NCBI RefSeq assembly: GCF_027595985.1
Contig: NC_073304.1
Coordinates: forward strand, 146,003,246 to 146,067,245
Source of the DNA: Sorex araneus
Lineage: Eukaryota; Chordata; Mammalia; Eulipotyphla; Soricidae
Reading direction: 5' to 3'
DNA length: 64,000 nucleotides
A program made the translations under genes and the position numbers. The notes under the pieces were generated by a model. It saw only the letters and a program-made list of their open reading frames with translations. It was not told the DNA's origin and did no database searches. Position 1 is the first letter of the stretch. Each line of letters starts with the position of its first letter. This document shows, piece by piece, positions 22,001-32,504 of the stretch.

Positions 22001-25000
22001 TGACCTCAAAGGGGTTCATGATCTTTGTCAGGATGACTCCTAGAGTTGATCTTCCAGTTGGGACAGATCTTTGAAATGTATGTTTGAATGATGTGCTCCT
22101 TTTAGAAACAGAACACTGGTCAGTAGAAATCACTTTTTCCCTGCTGAGTGAAATTCCAAGCACAAGTATCTCTTTAAGGTCAATGACATGGGCTCACTCC
22201 TCTGAAAGTCATTTCAAATCGTGTACCATGCTTTGTGCCCTGAAGTCTATGTTGTTGGTAGTTCCTAGTCTTATCAACTAGAAAATGGTCTCATATCACC
22301 TCCATACTGGACAGTAGTTGTTAGCACCTTGACCTAACAAACAGAAAATGGAAAGGACCAGGGAGAGGTTATTGTTGGTTATATTTATTCTCACTCCCGC
22401 CCCCCCCCCCATGCCCTCGCAATCAGTCAGTCAGAAGGGAGTTCCTCTAGCTGAGCTCACCCTAGCAGGAATAACAACACATGCTCAAACCCCATGTCCT
22501 AGCCCCCACCCCCCTCCTCCTGGAAGCAGCCCAAGCCTTCCTACCTTCTCCTATAATGACACACTTGGCTGGATCGACCTCCCTGGTATTGATGATCCCG
22601 TACATCTCATACCCATGACACTGGCCAGCTTTCTCCTCCGGAAAGAAGCAGATCTTATCGTTCACTCCAGGATGTGCACTATATTCAATCTGGTTCAGTT
22701 TTGTGAGCCGCTCAACCACCACCCCCTTGGTGATGAGGATCTCTAGGTCGGAGCCACTGGCCAGCAGGTGCTCGGTAAACTCCACACCTGTCCGCATATC
22801 TGCCAGCAGCTGCTCCAGCTGTGCCTTCTGTAGCTGCAGGGAGTTTTCCTTCTGGCTGCGAATGTCTTCCAGCTGCTTCAGCAGCCTGTCCCGGTGCTCC
22901 CCGATGGCTTTGATGTAGCCCTCGGAAAATGCCCGGATATCAGCTGCCACGGCCTCCACTCGCTCCTGTAGGGCACTACTGGACCCTTTGATCTGTGCCA
23001 GTGCTTCCTCCAGGGCTTCCACGTGGGGGTGGGTGCCCTTAAGGAGGTCCCGCACTGACTCCCCGTGCTTGTGGATGACGTTGCTGGTGAAGTCGTAGGG
23101 GTGTTCCCGGTGCTCATCCACCACACAGTCCCGGCACACGGGCCTGTCGCAAAGTTCACAGAACAGCTTCAGCTCCTCCGCAGGGTGAGAAGGACACAGA
23201 ATGGGCCTCCCCACCCGGCTGTCGCCTTTCAAGTCTTTTAGATCTACCATGGTATGGTGAGTCGTCTTCTTCTGCCGCCTAGAGGTAAGCAGAGTCAGAA
23301 CATGCCATCACGGAAGGGTCCAACTCAGGGCCGGTGTGGCCAGTTGAAGACTATGGGCTCTAAAGTCGAATCTGAGTGCAGTTCCTTGCTTGAACCTCCC
23401 ACTAACCACATGGTCCTCTGACCCCAGGGGGATGATGCCTACTGCCTAGTGACTACTGCAGAGAAGTTGCTAGTCGACTAGGGTTCTCTGGCTTGGGACA
23501 TGGCCTTGGGAGAGGTTACAACATGAAAGACAATGACCTGCTACCTCCTAGGACCTTCTCCAGAATTCACTGGCCACGTTTAAAAAAGACCCATAGTCAA
23601 TTCCTACAAGCAAGGAAAAGGAGAGAGGTAGGGGGAAACCAGTATCAAGAGACAGAAACTCTTCCACCGGACACAGCAATAAACCCCAGGTAATTAAAAA
23701 GCAGTTTAAAAGCTGTCCTATAAGATTTTGTAAAGTGTTTCTGTTTGACCAATGTTGACATCATCCATAGCAACAAACTACTAATGTTTCTTAAGCATGA
23801 TCAGAGTGAAAGCAATGGTCAGTAGGTACAAAGCTCTCTGGATCCCTCTTTTCTGTACACCTCAAGTCTCCAGGAAAGTATGTTACTGAAGCTGTCTGAA
23901 CATGTATGCCCTTTCTGGCATCAAGGCAATAACTGCAGAGAAGATAGGGTCAGCTGTTTAGTCTGAGGAATTATCACACAACTGTAAGCTAAATATAGAA
24001 ATACTAAAGACTTTGAATGTGTTCTGTTAAGAGGCCAGGAAACAAATGCAAGGTAGAACTTAAAAAAAAAATATTTAGTTTGAGAACCTTGGCTATTTTA
24101 TATGCTGATGTCCTGGGATGGGAGGGAGGGTTGACAAGGGAACAGAGTGATTCATGTGGCAGACCAGCTCTTATCAGTTACAACAATCTGTATCTCGGTG
24201 AGCACTGGCCAGTCTACACTGTGCTCAGGAGCCCTGTACAAGGCCTGCAGCATGGAGTGGCAGGCAGCACAATACAATCCCAAGGCCTGCACTTTAATCT
24301 AGTGCCTTCTATGATACACTTACCAACTTGGCAAGGGACCAGATACATCATAAAGTAATCCTGAGTTTATCTCCTCAAACAAAAACAGGGATGAAAGCAT
24401 GCCTCCTCTGGCGGAGAGTTGCAAGGATCCAATGAGACAGGGTCAGGGGTCCTGCAATTACCATTCTCCTGTTTCCCCAGCACCCAGGACAGTTAGTTAT
24501 TCACTATGCAAGAGGCTGGGAGAGCCTTAGGAATCTATGACCATGCTTGGACACTGGAAACGCAGCCCTTTGGGGAGGGATTTACAAATCTCCAAGAGCA
24601 TTATTGTTATCACATGGCAGACTGCTTTTTTTGACCTTCCATGGCCATTTGACAAAGCTTTCCTTTCCATCTGCTCACTCGGGGAAGATGTCTGTCTTGA
24701 CCACCTCTTTGTACTCGGCTCCTAAGTAACATCCCCTTTGACGGGGGAGGGGGGTGTAGGGTGGCGGTTGGGGGCAGTGGGGTTCATCAATTCATCCTTA
24801 TTGTCATTGTTACCTATGTGCCTGGCTGCAGAAGTGGCAGAGATTGGCTTTGCAGGTATAACATCTCTTCTCCACCTCCCTGTCGCTGCACAGGTCACAC
24901 ACCAGGCCCTGGCCTTCCCCACGCAGACTCTCCAGCATCGCATCATTCACGGCCAAGTGGTCTATGGTCAAAGCCTTCACGCCACCTGTGGGCAGGTCCA

Positions 25001-25304
25001 CCTGTGCATCACATACCGGGCAGAGGATGCCGACGTGCCGCTGCGACAGACCTAGCGGCCTGAGCTCCTGGGAGACAGACCCCTCCGAGACCCAACCGGA
25101 GTCTCCCCCTCGGACGTCCACTACGGAGAAAGGTTCCAGCTGCTCCAGACACTGGGTGCAAACGGTGTGCAAGCAAGGCAAGAGCCTCGGGGCTTTGAAA
25201 AGGCGCATGCACCGAGGGCAGCGGGTCTTGCCCGCGTCTGCCACCGTGGTCCTACCAGGCACTCTGCCCACGAGGACCAGCGGCGGATCCCGTGACTCGG
25301 ACAT
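15864..25304 (-). CDS. TRIM45: TRIM45, tripartite-motif RING E3 ligase, complete six-exon CDS
   Basis: The coding exons are 25304-24814, 23278-22545, 21424-21295, 20461-20347, 16876-16750 and 16012-15864. They total 1746 nt, or 581 residues plus TGA, against about 580 in human. In order the protein has: RING (C29, C32, C44, H46, C49, C52, C95, C98); B-box 1 (about C136-H163); B-box 2 (about C192-H223); a coiled coil (about 240-340); a filamin-type Ig repeat (about 395-500); and a Cys/His-rich C-terminal tail (GCGHGH, WSCCGKF) ending RSLLRTVAL. TRIM45 is known as a RING ubiquitin ligase that represses MAPK and NF-kB signalling; that function is family knowledge. The ATG at 25304 is chosen because the in-frame upstream codon at 25349 is GTG and the ATG has A at -3. 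I see no frameshift or stop, so the gene looks functional. Confidence 0.97.
16750..16876 (-). CDS. TRIM45: TRIM45 coding exon 5 (end of filamin repeat, Cys-rich start)
   Basis: This is 127 nt from acceptor ACCCCACAG to donor CCAG|GTAATG. It encodes GSPFTVNVRKRQ, then HPGVFHCCSFCSSGGQKTAR and CACGGTMP. The borders were set from phase and from the remembered vertebrate protein, because the exon lies in a region with long shadow frames on both strands. Confidence 0.94.
17120..18240 (+). mobile_element. LTR-like element with AATAAA at 18019
   Basis: It is the longest copy of the family also found at 2.3-3.0 kb (inverted) and 36.85-37.49 kb. All share ACCCTGCTAGGGTTAGGAA-like sequence, CTCTTACTGTGTCCATAC, a purine-rich stretch and an AATAAA before ACTGATCA. 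It lies in TRIM45 intron 4, opposite to the gene. Confidence 0.6.
18337..18510 (+). mobile_element. SOR-type SINE, diverged
   Basis: GGTAGGGTGCTTCCCTCGC, CAGGTTCAATTTCCAAC and ATTCCTGAATGCAGAGCC are present. TRIM45 intron 4. Confidence 0.7.
18521..18704 (-). mobile_element. SOR SINE, young copy with target duplication
   Basis: This is a near-consensus reverse copy with a ~20-T tail. CAAAGCATG occurs on both sides as the target duplication. It lies in TRIM45 intron 4, in sense with the gene. Confidence 0.94.
19720..19883 (-). mobile_element. SOR-type SINE
   Basis: It reads GGGCCACATCCAGCAACACT, GATCACTCCTGGCAGTGC and CTTAGCCCC in reverse orientation. Confidence 0.8.
19893..20045 (-). mobile_element. 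SOR-type SINE, shortened body
   Basis: GGGTCACACCCAGCGATGCT is followed directly by TTACTCCTGGTGGGCTTGGG, so the middle repeat (CACTCAGGAATTACTCC) is missing. This is an internal deletion between repeated sub-motifs. Confidence 0.78.
20172..20722 (-). repeat. Inverted duplication, arm A (contains functional TRIM45 exon 4)
   Basis: This is a 551-bp arm read on the minus strand. It includes 261 bp of intron 3, the 115-bp exon 4 and 175 bp of intron 4. It matches 26706-27255 on the plus strand with five substitutions and one deleted base by my count. The spacer of 5983 bp holds TRIM45 exons 1-3. Confidence 0.95.
20347..20461 (-). CDS. TRIM45: TRIM45 coding exon 4 (filamin repeat, middle)
   Basis: This is 115 nt encoding PVRTMVQDKKDGTYYISYIP and onward to DQHVQ, with donor CAG|GTGAGT. 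The acceptor region has two AGs six bases apart (CTTAG, then CTCCAG). The distal one gives ESPVRTM, the expected residues; the proximal one would add two in-frame residues. The exon and its flanks have an inverted near-identical copy at 26706-27255. Confidence 0.95.
21015..21184 (+). mobile_element. SOR SINE in TRIM45 intron 3
   Basis: It is well preserved (GGCTGGAGGGATAGCACAGC to GTGTAACCCAAAAAG and an A run). It is antisense to the gene, 111 bp downstream of the exon 3 donor. Confidence 0.93.
21295..21424 (-). CDS. TRIM45: TRIM45 coding exon 3 (filamin repeat, first part)
   Basis: This is 130 nt encoding DLHRAREKQPASFTLLCKDT and onward to VVPRDKIE. The acceptor is TCTTTTGCAG just before 21424. 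The donor is GAAAG|GTTTGT, a weaker site than the others. The phase (one base in, two bases out) matches both neighbours. Confidence 0.95.
22545..23278 (-). CDS. TRIM45: TRIM45 coding exon 2 (B-box 2, coiled coil)
   Basis: This is 734 nt from acceptor CTCTAG|G to donor GAAG|GTAGGAAG. It completes Arg164 and runs to residue 408. It contains B-box 2 (CPSHPAEELKLFCELCDRPV, then CRDC and HREH), a long Leu/Gln/Glu-rich coiled coil, and the start of the filamin repeat. The frame is open throughout. Confidence 0.96.
23690..24720. other. TRIM45 intron 1, unique sequence
   Basis: No repeat or extra exon is recognised between exon 2 and exon 1. The short plus-strand frames have no recognisable motif. 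Confidence 0.5.
24814..25304 (-). CDS. TRIM45: TRIM45 coding exon 1 (RING and B-box 1)
   Basis: This is 491 nt encoding residues 1-163 plus two bases of codon 164. The RING Cys/His ligands occur as CPRC, CLHTVCTQC and CPVC, with the long insertion between loops that is usual for this protein. B-box 1 begins LVCDLCSDREVEKRC. The donor is AG|GTAACA at 24813-24812. The exon lies inside the CpG island. Confidence 0.96.
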
Positions 25305-26200
25305 TCTTCCCCCGGGGTGCCCCGCAGCAGAAAGGGCACCTGGACCCACGCAAAGGGCACGTCTCCACCACGCGAGCCCCCGAGACCACCGGGCAAAGGG
25401 AGGAAGGGAACGCCCGTGCCGAACCGGCTATGCGGGGCTCAGGAGGGTTCTCGCTGCCCGCGCCCTCCCAGACCCGACACGCCCACCCTCCCGAGCCCCC
25501 CAATCCTCCGGCCCCGAGCGCTGGCGGCCGAGCCCGGGCCAGTCTCCTCCGCCGACAGAGGCCCCAGCACGTCCCGGCGCCCCGGCAGCCTCCCGCCGGC
25601 TCGCGCCGAGCGCCCCAGCCCCCGTGTGCCGAGTGGGGGGGCCGCTCGATGCCTCTCGACCCAGGCAGGCGGCGAAGGAGGACGCGCTGGGCCGCCGGAC
25701 AGGCGGGAGGAGGGGCCGGCGCTCGCCGGGAGGGCGGGCCTCACCCTTCGGAGTGACACTGCCGGGGTCCAATCGGCTTTGGGGGTTCCACAGCTTCGCC
25801 ATTCCGGCCGGCGAAGAGGGGAAGGCATCCGGAGGCGGGGCTGCTGGGAGACGCGGCCTCGGGGGCAGGTAAGCAGCAAGACAGTGTGCGGCATAGTGTG
25901 CCTAGCGTCACCATTTTACGGGGACGGTCTCTCTGTTGCTGTGACCGCGAGCGGCCAGAGGACCACTGAAAAATCCGCGGGAGAGACACCCCAGAGACTG
26001 CCCACCTGAGCCCTCGGATTGGCCCCAACGCCTCGGGCCGGGCATTCCCCTTGGTGGACGGCCCTGTCAGTCAGCTCCGGAACTCCGCCTCGCCCGGGGG
26101 TTCCTGGGAGTTGTAGGACTGGCGGGTCCCGCGTGACGGAAGTCACCTGGCCGGGCCGCGCCCTCCCTCGGGCGGGTGTACGACTGCCGCTTACCCCGTT
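25010..26200. promoter_or_regulatory. CpG island over TRIM45 exon 1 and promoter
   Basis: The stretch is strongly GC-rich with frequent CpG, unlike the AT-rich DNA on both sides. It spans TRIM45 exon 1 and about 0.9 kb upstream. It gives several long overlapping frames on both strands with Pro/Arg/Gly-rich translations; these are composition artefacts, not genes. The TRIM45 start site should be between about 25310 and 26000. A divergent + strand transcript is possible but not shown. Confidence 0.85.
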
Positions 26201-26705
26201 GCGTCTGTAGTTTATTTTAGTTCTGCTATCCCTCAGGCCCAGAGTGCCCTTGCCAAGAGTTCCAGCGCCTAAACCGGGCAGTTTTAGTTGGGTCGGGCCC
26301 ATCCCTTTCCAGTCTGATCCAGAGACCCTTGAACCCAGGACCACGGAAGTGAGCCCTTGAGCTCCTGATTCTTTGGCACTGACCAGCCCTTGTCTCCCCA
26401 TCTGGGCCAATGTAAAGATGACCAAAGGAATTGGTGTCGGTCCCGGAATCCTATGCTCATCCATGAGGGAAACAGCTCTGCCTGGTCTCTGGCTTGGTCA
26501 TTTCAGTGGTGGGACAGTGGGGGATGTATAAGAGGAGGAAGTCGTGGGCTTGCAAACTAACTGGGGACGTGAGCTCATCTGGCTCCTGTTAGCTTGCTTA
26601 TTTTTGGACTCCGCCTTTTACTGTCTTTCCTAGGACTCTCCAGATTGTACCGTAGGCAGGTTTTAGAATACCTGGGTTTTCCGACCTGTATCCCCAAGCT
26701 TCTGT

Positions 26706-27255
26706 AGGGACCCGAAGAGCAGGAGGGCACAGTGGAGTGGAGAGAATGCCGCCACATTTTCAAGGAATCTAGCCATGCAACAGATTCTTTTGGCAGTTGC
26801 AACGCTCACCTTCTGTTGCAAAATTGATTTCAGTTTTGCTTGGGAGACATTTATGATTGACAGTAAATTTAATGGTATAGAATTTAGCTCCTAAAATGAT
26901 GGACAACTGAAACAGACTTTTGAGAGTGAATAAACTGTTCTTTTGTTTTTGGACTCTTAGCTCCAGTCCAGTCAGAACAATGGTCCAAGATAAAAAGGAC
27001 GGGACATACTACATTTCCTACATCCCCAAGGAGGCCGGCTTATATACTGTGCTGGTCCGGGTCAAAGACCAGCACGTGCAGGTGAGTGCACCTGCTCCCT
27101 GCCCTCGCCCCAGTTCTGTTGTCTCAAGATGTGGAGACGTTCTTCGATGATCAGCTGTCGAGGATAAATACTTTTTTCTTTCCTACTACACTTTAGCAGA
27201 TGCTGCTACTCTTAATGCTCAATGGAGGATGCTGGTGACTCAAAAGAACCTTCTA
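26706..27255 (+). repeat. Inverted duplication, arm B (upstream of TRIM45 promoter)
   Basis: This is a 550-bp copy of arm A in opposite orientation. Homology begins at AGGGACCC (26706) and stops abruptly after CCTTCTA (27255). There is no poly(A) tail and no intron loss, so it is a DNA-level duplication and not a retrocopy. I see no target-site duplication at its edges. Confidence 0.95.
26967..27081 (+). pseudogene. Displaced, inverted copy of TRIM45 exon 4
   Basis: The copy is identical over all 115 bases to the functional exon 4 and keeps the polypyrimidine tract, both acceptor AGs and the GTGAGT donor. It is on the strand opposite to TRIM45, so it cannot enter the normal mRNA. A divergent + strand transcript from the CpG island could splice it in. 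Alone it encodes only a filamin-repeat fragment. Confidence 0.85.
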
Positions 27256-28069
27256 TTCCCAATATTTATCAAGCTGTCTAGGATGCCTGTATGTCACTCT
27301 GACTGTAGTCAGGACCTTCTCTCTTGGGTGTGGGACTCATTGATATCCTCCCATTTATCCATTTCTTCTCCGTAGACATAATTCATACAACCTACATTTT
27401 AAGAAGGGAGGAGGGATAACGAAAAGCAAAAGTTGAACATATAAAAATATTTTCATATTTCACAAAATGCAAATAGCAATTTTCAAAACATAACATGAAT
27501 GAGTCACACACTTTTTAAAAAATGGCACGGACTTTCCAAAGCTCCTCATGTCTACAGAAAGGTCTTAAAATAGTCCTTACTTAGTTTGCTTTAGTTTAGC
27601 TTCTTGTGCTTCTTGATACCTACTCATACTCAGAATCTGTTTTTTCCACTGCAAGGCGCTAGAGTAAGCCACAAAACTGTGCATACTTGGGTCTCTGTAT
27701 ATTCTTGCTCAGAACATAATATCTTATTCATGCTCTATCACATTTTCCCATGATGTTATAGACGTCTCTTGTTTAAGAAGTAGTTTATAATTTACATATA
27801 CATTATCTCATTTCATCTCCCACTCCCCCTCCCTGGGGATCATAGAGAAGCAGCCAGGGTCATCCCCTGACATGTGATGGTGCTAGAGATTAAGCCTAGT
27901 AATTTTTTTGGGGGGGAGGGGTGGCAGGCACCTGAAGCCACTAAGCAGTCTTTCAGGTTTTTCATTTAATCTTCTAATGATGTAGGCAGGTAGATAGGGA
28001 AAGACCCTTGGCAATGAAAATTGAGATTTAACTGAGTCTCTGGGAAGGAGACTTGAGACTTGCAGATTC
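27256..28069. other. No gene or repeat recognised
   Basis: This is intergenic AT-rich sequence right of the inverted arm. There is a poly-T/G stretch at about 27902-27920. Confidence 0.45.
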
Positions 28070-28670
28070 AAGAAAACAAAAGCGGACCCTGAGGATAATC
28101 GACCCCTCTCCAAAAGTTCCCCAAAGAAGGTCATCACCACTCCCAACCTCCCTGGTAACCTTAGCAACGAACTTTTACCTGGAAAGAAGCCCCACGTGGG
28201 GGCAGGTTGAAGAAACCCTATAAAAGACACCTTGAACAAAGGAAGGGCGCACATATGCTGCCTGAGCCCATGTGCTGCTTGTGCCCATGTGGCTGAGCAC
28301 ATGTGGTGCCCGAGCACATGTGTCGCCCACATCTTCCCCCTTGAGATGTGTACTTTCATGCTTTCGTGTCCAGTGCTAGGATGTGTGTAGAGCTCTCTCC
28401 ATCCTCGGAGGAGCCTGCGTTCTTTCTTGAGCGTGTTACTCCTGCTGTTTTTTTCTTTTCCACTTATCCCTTCCTCCTTCCCTAAAACCCTCTAAAATAA
28501 AACCTGTTATTTCACTGCTTGTCTACTCCTGAAATTCTTTTCCGCAAGCGAGACAAGAACCCAGTAACCCTGGGTCCCGGGTGTTAGAGGCGGTTGGAGA
28601 GAAAGTGACCGTCTTTCTCCTCCCTGCTTCACGTAAGTCACCCGTGGGACCCACCGACATCACTAACACT
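28070..28670 (+). mobile_element. Endogenous retroviral LTR
   Basis: It has a TATA-type CTATAAAAG at 28218-28226 and AATAAA at 28497-28502, followed by U5-like CAAGCGAGACAAGAACCC and GGGTCCCGGGTGTTAG. Related R-region sequence is found at 1-340. The 5' end is not resolved. Confidence 0.65.
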
Positions 28671-28699
28671 TCAGCGAGTGAACTGTACTATGGAAGTCG

Positions 28700-28862
28700 A
28701 TTGGTGACCCAATAAGTGCAGCGACAGAGCACTTATATTACATGTGCAAAGCTCTGGGTCCCACTCCCAACACCACATGCCACCCAGTCCCTCACTGTGG
28801 TTGTTGCCTTGGTGGCCTCTGAGCATTGTCAGGAGTGACTTCCCCCATTCCAAATAAAGGAG
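28700..28862 (+). mobile_element. Old SOR-like SINE
   Basis: It reads CAGCGACAGAGCAC, then CTGGGTCCCACTCCC and GTCAGGAGTGACTTCC. It is heavily diverged. Confidence 0.45.
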
Positions 28863-29425
28863 AAAAAGAGTATACAGTATTGGATTCAGTGTACTTAGTT
28901 CTCAGCATCTTGCTTGGCACAGAGTAGATCCATAGTTACTCAGAAATTTAAGAGAGGGGTTGGGGAGAAAGTCTGATAGTCCAGTGTCTGAAACCTAAGA
29001 TTCTACCCCTTTTACTTTTTCAGTTTTGTAAGCATAGAATTATACACTGATCAGGCAACCTTTAATGTACTGAGAAAAGCAAGACTACACATAGAGTGCC
29101 CTCACTTTGCACCGAAAAGGCTGCAATTTGGGGCCTGGGGATAAGTCGGTGGTAGACTTCAATCCTTGGCACTGCCCTACAGACTGCAACAATCCCAACA
29201 GATCTGTTTGGCATCTCCCATACCAAAACCACACGTGACTCAGGGTGAGTCCTATAGCTAAAATGTGTGTGAGCACGGCAACTAGGTGTGTAAACACTGA
29301 ATGTAGTTTATGTGGGCCCTGGTCACCCCCAAAACAAGTGGAAAAAATAATCTGAGGATTCATCATAGCTCTTTTTTCGTCTCTTCTGACTACCTTTCTT
29401 CTTATCAAGGTTAACTACTAAAAAC

Positions 29426-29440
29426 CTCATTTGTTCTTTA
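29426..29440 (+). repeat. Target-site duplication, left copy
   Basis: CTCATTTGTTCTTTA is repeated exactly at 30986-31000 and brackets the retroposon. Confidence 0.93.
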
Positions 29441-30985
29441 TTTTTTTAATTTTTATTATTATTATTTTTATTTTTTAATAAGTTTTGTTTTTTATTGAAT
29501 CACCATGTGGAAAGTTACAAAGTTCTCAGGTTTATGTCTCAGTTATACAATACTCAAACACCCATCCCTTCACCCGTGCCCATATTCTACCACCAAAGAC
29601 CCCAGTATACCTCCCAACCCCCGCCCCCATCCCTGCCTGCTTAGTTGATAAATTTCACTTCATTTTCACTTTACCTTGATTACATTCCATATTTCAACAC
29701 AACATTCAGTATTGTTGGAGTTTTCCCCCAAGAAAGACAGCCCTACTGCCAATGCAGCATTTGATAATTAGTTTTCCATTGCTGAGACTGGAAAGATATG
29801 AAGTCCCGTTGTTTCAAGTACATAGAATTTCACCCCCTCCTTCCCGTGCCACCAAGTTTGTGCCTGCTTAATGAATAGTCCTCATATTATGGCTGACACC
29901 ACGCCGCCCGATGAGAAAAAAGGATATTTCCAGTCCTGGCTGGTGTGGGGCTATGGCTTAGTTCAGTCTAGAGACATGGTTGCAAGTAGTTTCTGGAACC
30001 GGAAGTAGTCTAGTTAGGCTCCGGATTCTGGTTGATCAGCAGCATCGTGGCCACACAAAAGTGTGGCCACCCGGGTCGAGTCTCGGCGGAGCATGCGCTG
30101 GTATTGGCCCGAGACTTCCCAAGCGTCCCGCTGTTCGAAGTATATAGTTTTTTTTTCCCCCTCCCATTCCCGCGCCTCTAAGTTTGTGCTTGCTTAATAG
30201 ACTTCATAATATGGTGGACACCACACTGCGTTTCTCCCAGAAAAGGGAAAAGAACGGAGAAAGAAGGATATTTCCTCACCTCGGCCGGCATGGGGCTTTG
30301 GCTTAGTTCACAGTCTAAAGAAATAGCTGCTACTTTGATTACCTTCAATATTTCAACAAAAAACTCAGTACTATTGTTTGGAGTTCCCCCCCACAGTAAG
30401 ACCTGCTAAAAAGGAACCTATTCACGTTGCTGACAATCAAGAGATATAGGTCGCGTGGCTGCTGTTTTGGATTTCTATATGAAGTCCAGGGAAAATTCTT
30501 TTGGTAATTGCATCACTGCGATCTTTTACTTCCCTTTTGTGGTGCTCACATGATGGAGGAGCCTGGAGAGAAGAACCGTGCCCCGCTGGCGGCGCATGGG
30601 CCAGTAGCTCTGATCACACAGTTTGGAGGCATTTTGGGGGCGCTGCTCGTGTCCAAAGTAGTTCAGTTGCCTCCAGGGTTGAGCTCGCGCAGCGGCTAAA
30701 AGGAGCGTACCCACATGGCGCTGTGCTTAAATATCGGCACAGGGCGGATCCAGAAGTCCCGCCCCCTCGACTTTCCCGGGCTTCCCATGGGTTCCTGCAT
30801 ACTCTAAAAACCGGCAGTTGCCTCGCTGCATTCAATAAAGAGTTGAGAGAGAAAAGACCATACCCCGCTGGCGGCGCATGGGCCAGTAGCACTGATCACA
30901 CAGTTTGGAGGCATTTTGGGGGCGCTGCTTGTGTCCAAAGTAGTTCAGTTGCCTCTGGGGTCAAGCTCGCGTGGCGGCAAAAAGG
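29441..30985 (-). mobile_element. 1.5-kb non-coding retroposon with L1-type 3' end
   Basis: It lies between perfect 15-bp target duplications. On the minus strand its 3' end has a G-rich polypurine tract (about 29600-29640 complement) and an A-rich tail, as L1 3' ends do. Its 5' part is GC-rich and carries a ~120-bp module twice (about 30570-30713 and 30853-30985). No ORF1 or ORF2 sequence was recognised. It is related to 62690-64000. Confidence 0.8.
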
Positions 30986-31000
30986 CTCATTTGTTCTTTA
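30986..31000 (+). repeat. Target-site duplication, right copy
   Basis: This is an exact repeat of 29426-29440. Confidence 0.93.
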
Positions 31001-31036
31001 GCTCAACTTTTCCTGCCCCCTCAAAATTGTGCAGTG

Positions 31037-31210
31037 CCAGGCCTGAGTGATAATGTAGCAGGTAAGGTGCTTGCCTTTCATGCGGCCAACGTGGGTTTGA
31101 TCCCCGGCACAACATATGGCCCCTGAACTTGCTTGGAGTAGTTCCCTCACCACAGAGCCAGGAGTAACTCCTGAGCACTTCAAGGTATGACTCCCAAACA
31201 AAAACAAAAT
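31037..31210 (+). mobile_element. SOR-type SINE
   Basis: CAGGCCTGAGTGATAATGTAG, then TGATCCCCGGCACAAC, and AAACAAAAACAAAA as the tail. Confidence 0.8.
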
Positions 31211-31211
31211 G

Positions 31212-31410
31212 TGGGGTTGAAATGATAGTAGTGAGTAGGATGTTTGCTTTGCACATGGCGGACCCAGGTTCAGTCCCTGTCCCCATGTGGTCCCTGAGCT
31301 TGTTGTAATTCCCCAACTACAGAGCCAGGAGCAACCCCTAAGCATCATATCACTGGTGTGACCCCTAAGCATATCACTGGTGTGACCCAAAAACTGAAAA
31401 AAAAAAAGTG
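31212..31410 (+). mobile_element. SOR-type SINE with internal tandem duplication
   Basis: It follows the previous SINE directly. Its 3' end contains AAGCATATCACTGGTGTGACC twice in near-identical form. Confidence 0.8.
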
Positions 31411-32495
31411 CAGTGCTGAGATTTTCAGTTAGTTCTGTACTATCCTGGGGCTTTGTTTTATTTTGGTTTTGTGGAGAGCTATGATTAAATCCTGAAGAGG
31501 CAGGTAAATCCTCCTTTTACAAGGCTGCCTTTCAACTTACTATCCTTTGTTACTTTCTCTGCTACATCTCTCAGAAGTAGTTTCACTCTGCCTTCAACAC
31601 CATGTGGTCATTGTCACCATCATCTCCCATAGTTTTTCTCCCTCAAATAAACTAAGTTTGATTTCTTTCCTATTGTACCTTTTCTCAGGTAGATCATAAG
31701 TGACCACTCACTGCTCTTTTCTCCATATAAACATTTTCCACCTTTCACCATTAGTGCAGACATCTAATCTTCGTTATAACAGTATTCTAGGAATTATTTT
31801 TCCAGGGCCACAGTTCCAGAACTGATCTCACCCAAGTTTTGGACACCACCATAAATTATAAACCTGCACCCAAATCCCAGATGGGTTTCTGTCACCATTA
31901 ACACCACGTACCTTCCATTTAAATTCACTAACCTACTCGGAATGTTCCAGTTTTATTCTTCTAAGGATATCATCCTATTCTCCTTTTCTCCTTCTTGAAA
32001 CATGATCATGCTACTTTTTCTCTTTCCATATCCAGGAAAGTGCCAGTTTTTCTCCAACCCCACTGCCAACACAGACCACCTAGAATTGGAGGAGGCTACT
32101 TGACTGTTATCGCCTTCAGCTGCAAGTATTTGCATTTGTCTCTGTCTCCATTTTTTCCCAGCCAATCCTGTAGAGTTTTTCCAAATGAATTATAAAATGT
32201 AATCTAAATCTGTTTTCATTCCCAATGTTTCAGTATCTTACTATCTCCGTAGGATAAAATCTGCATGCTGTAATAGAATCATAAAATTGCCTCCTAATTT
32301 TCCCTAAGCACTACCAAACATGCTTCTTGATCTTTGCCAATTTTGTCTGAGAAAATTTCCCACCTTTAATATCCAAGTCTGCCTTTCCTTCTATTTCAGA
32401 CTTCCTTCATACTCCCTTCTTTTCCCTATCCTTTATAGACCCAAGATTTATGACCTAACAGTTCTTTAATCTATATTTTTTACTCTTTAGTTTAT
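31411..32495. other. No gene recognised
   Basis: This is pyrimidine-leaning unique sequence with only short frames. Confidence 0.45.
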
Positions 32496-32504
32496 GATAA
32501 TTTT

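Noticed and set aside
24964..26464. Long overlapping frames on both strands (up to 302 residues) in the CpG island
   Set aside because: They are Pro/Arg/Gly-rich shadows of GC-rich DNA opposite or upstream of TRIM45 exon 1. None has splice support or a recognisable domain.
30501..31001. 166-residue plus-strand frame with repeated segments
   Set aside because: The repetition comes from the duplicated module of the non-coding retroposon, and it is antisense to the element.
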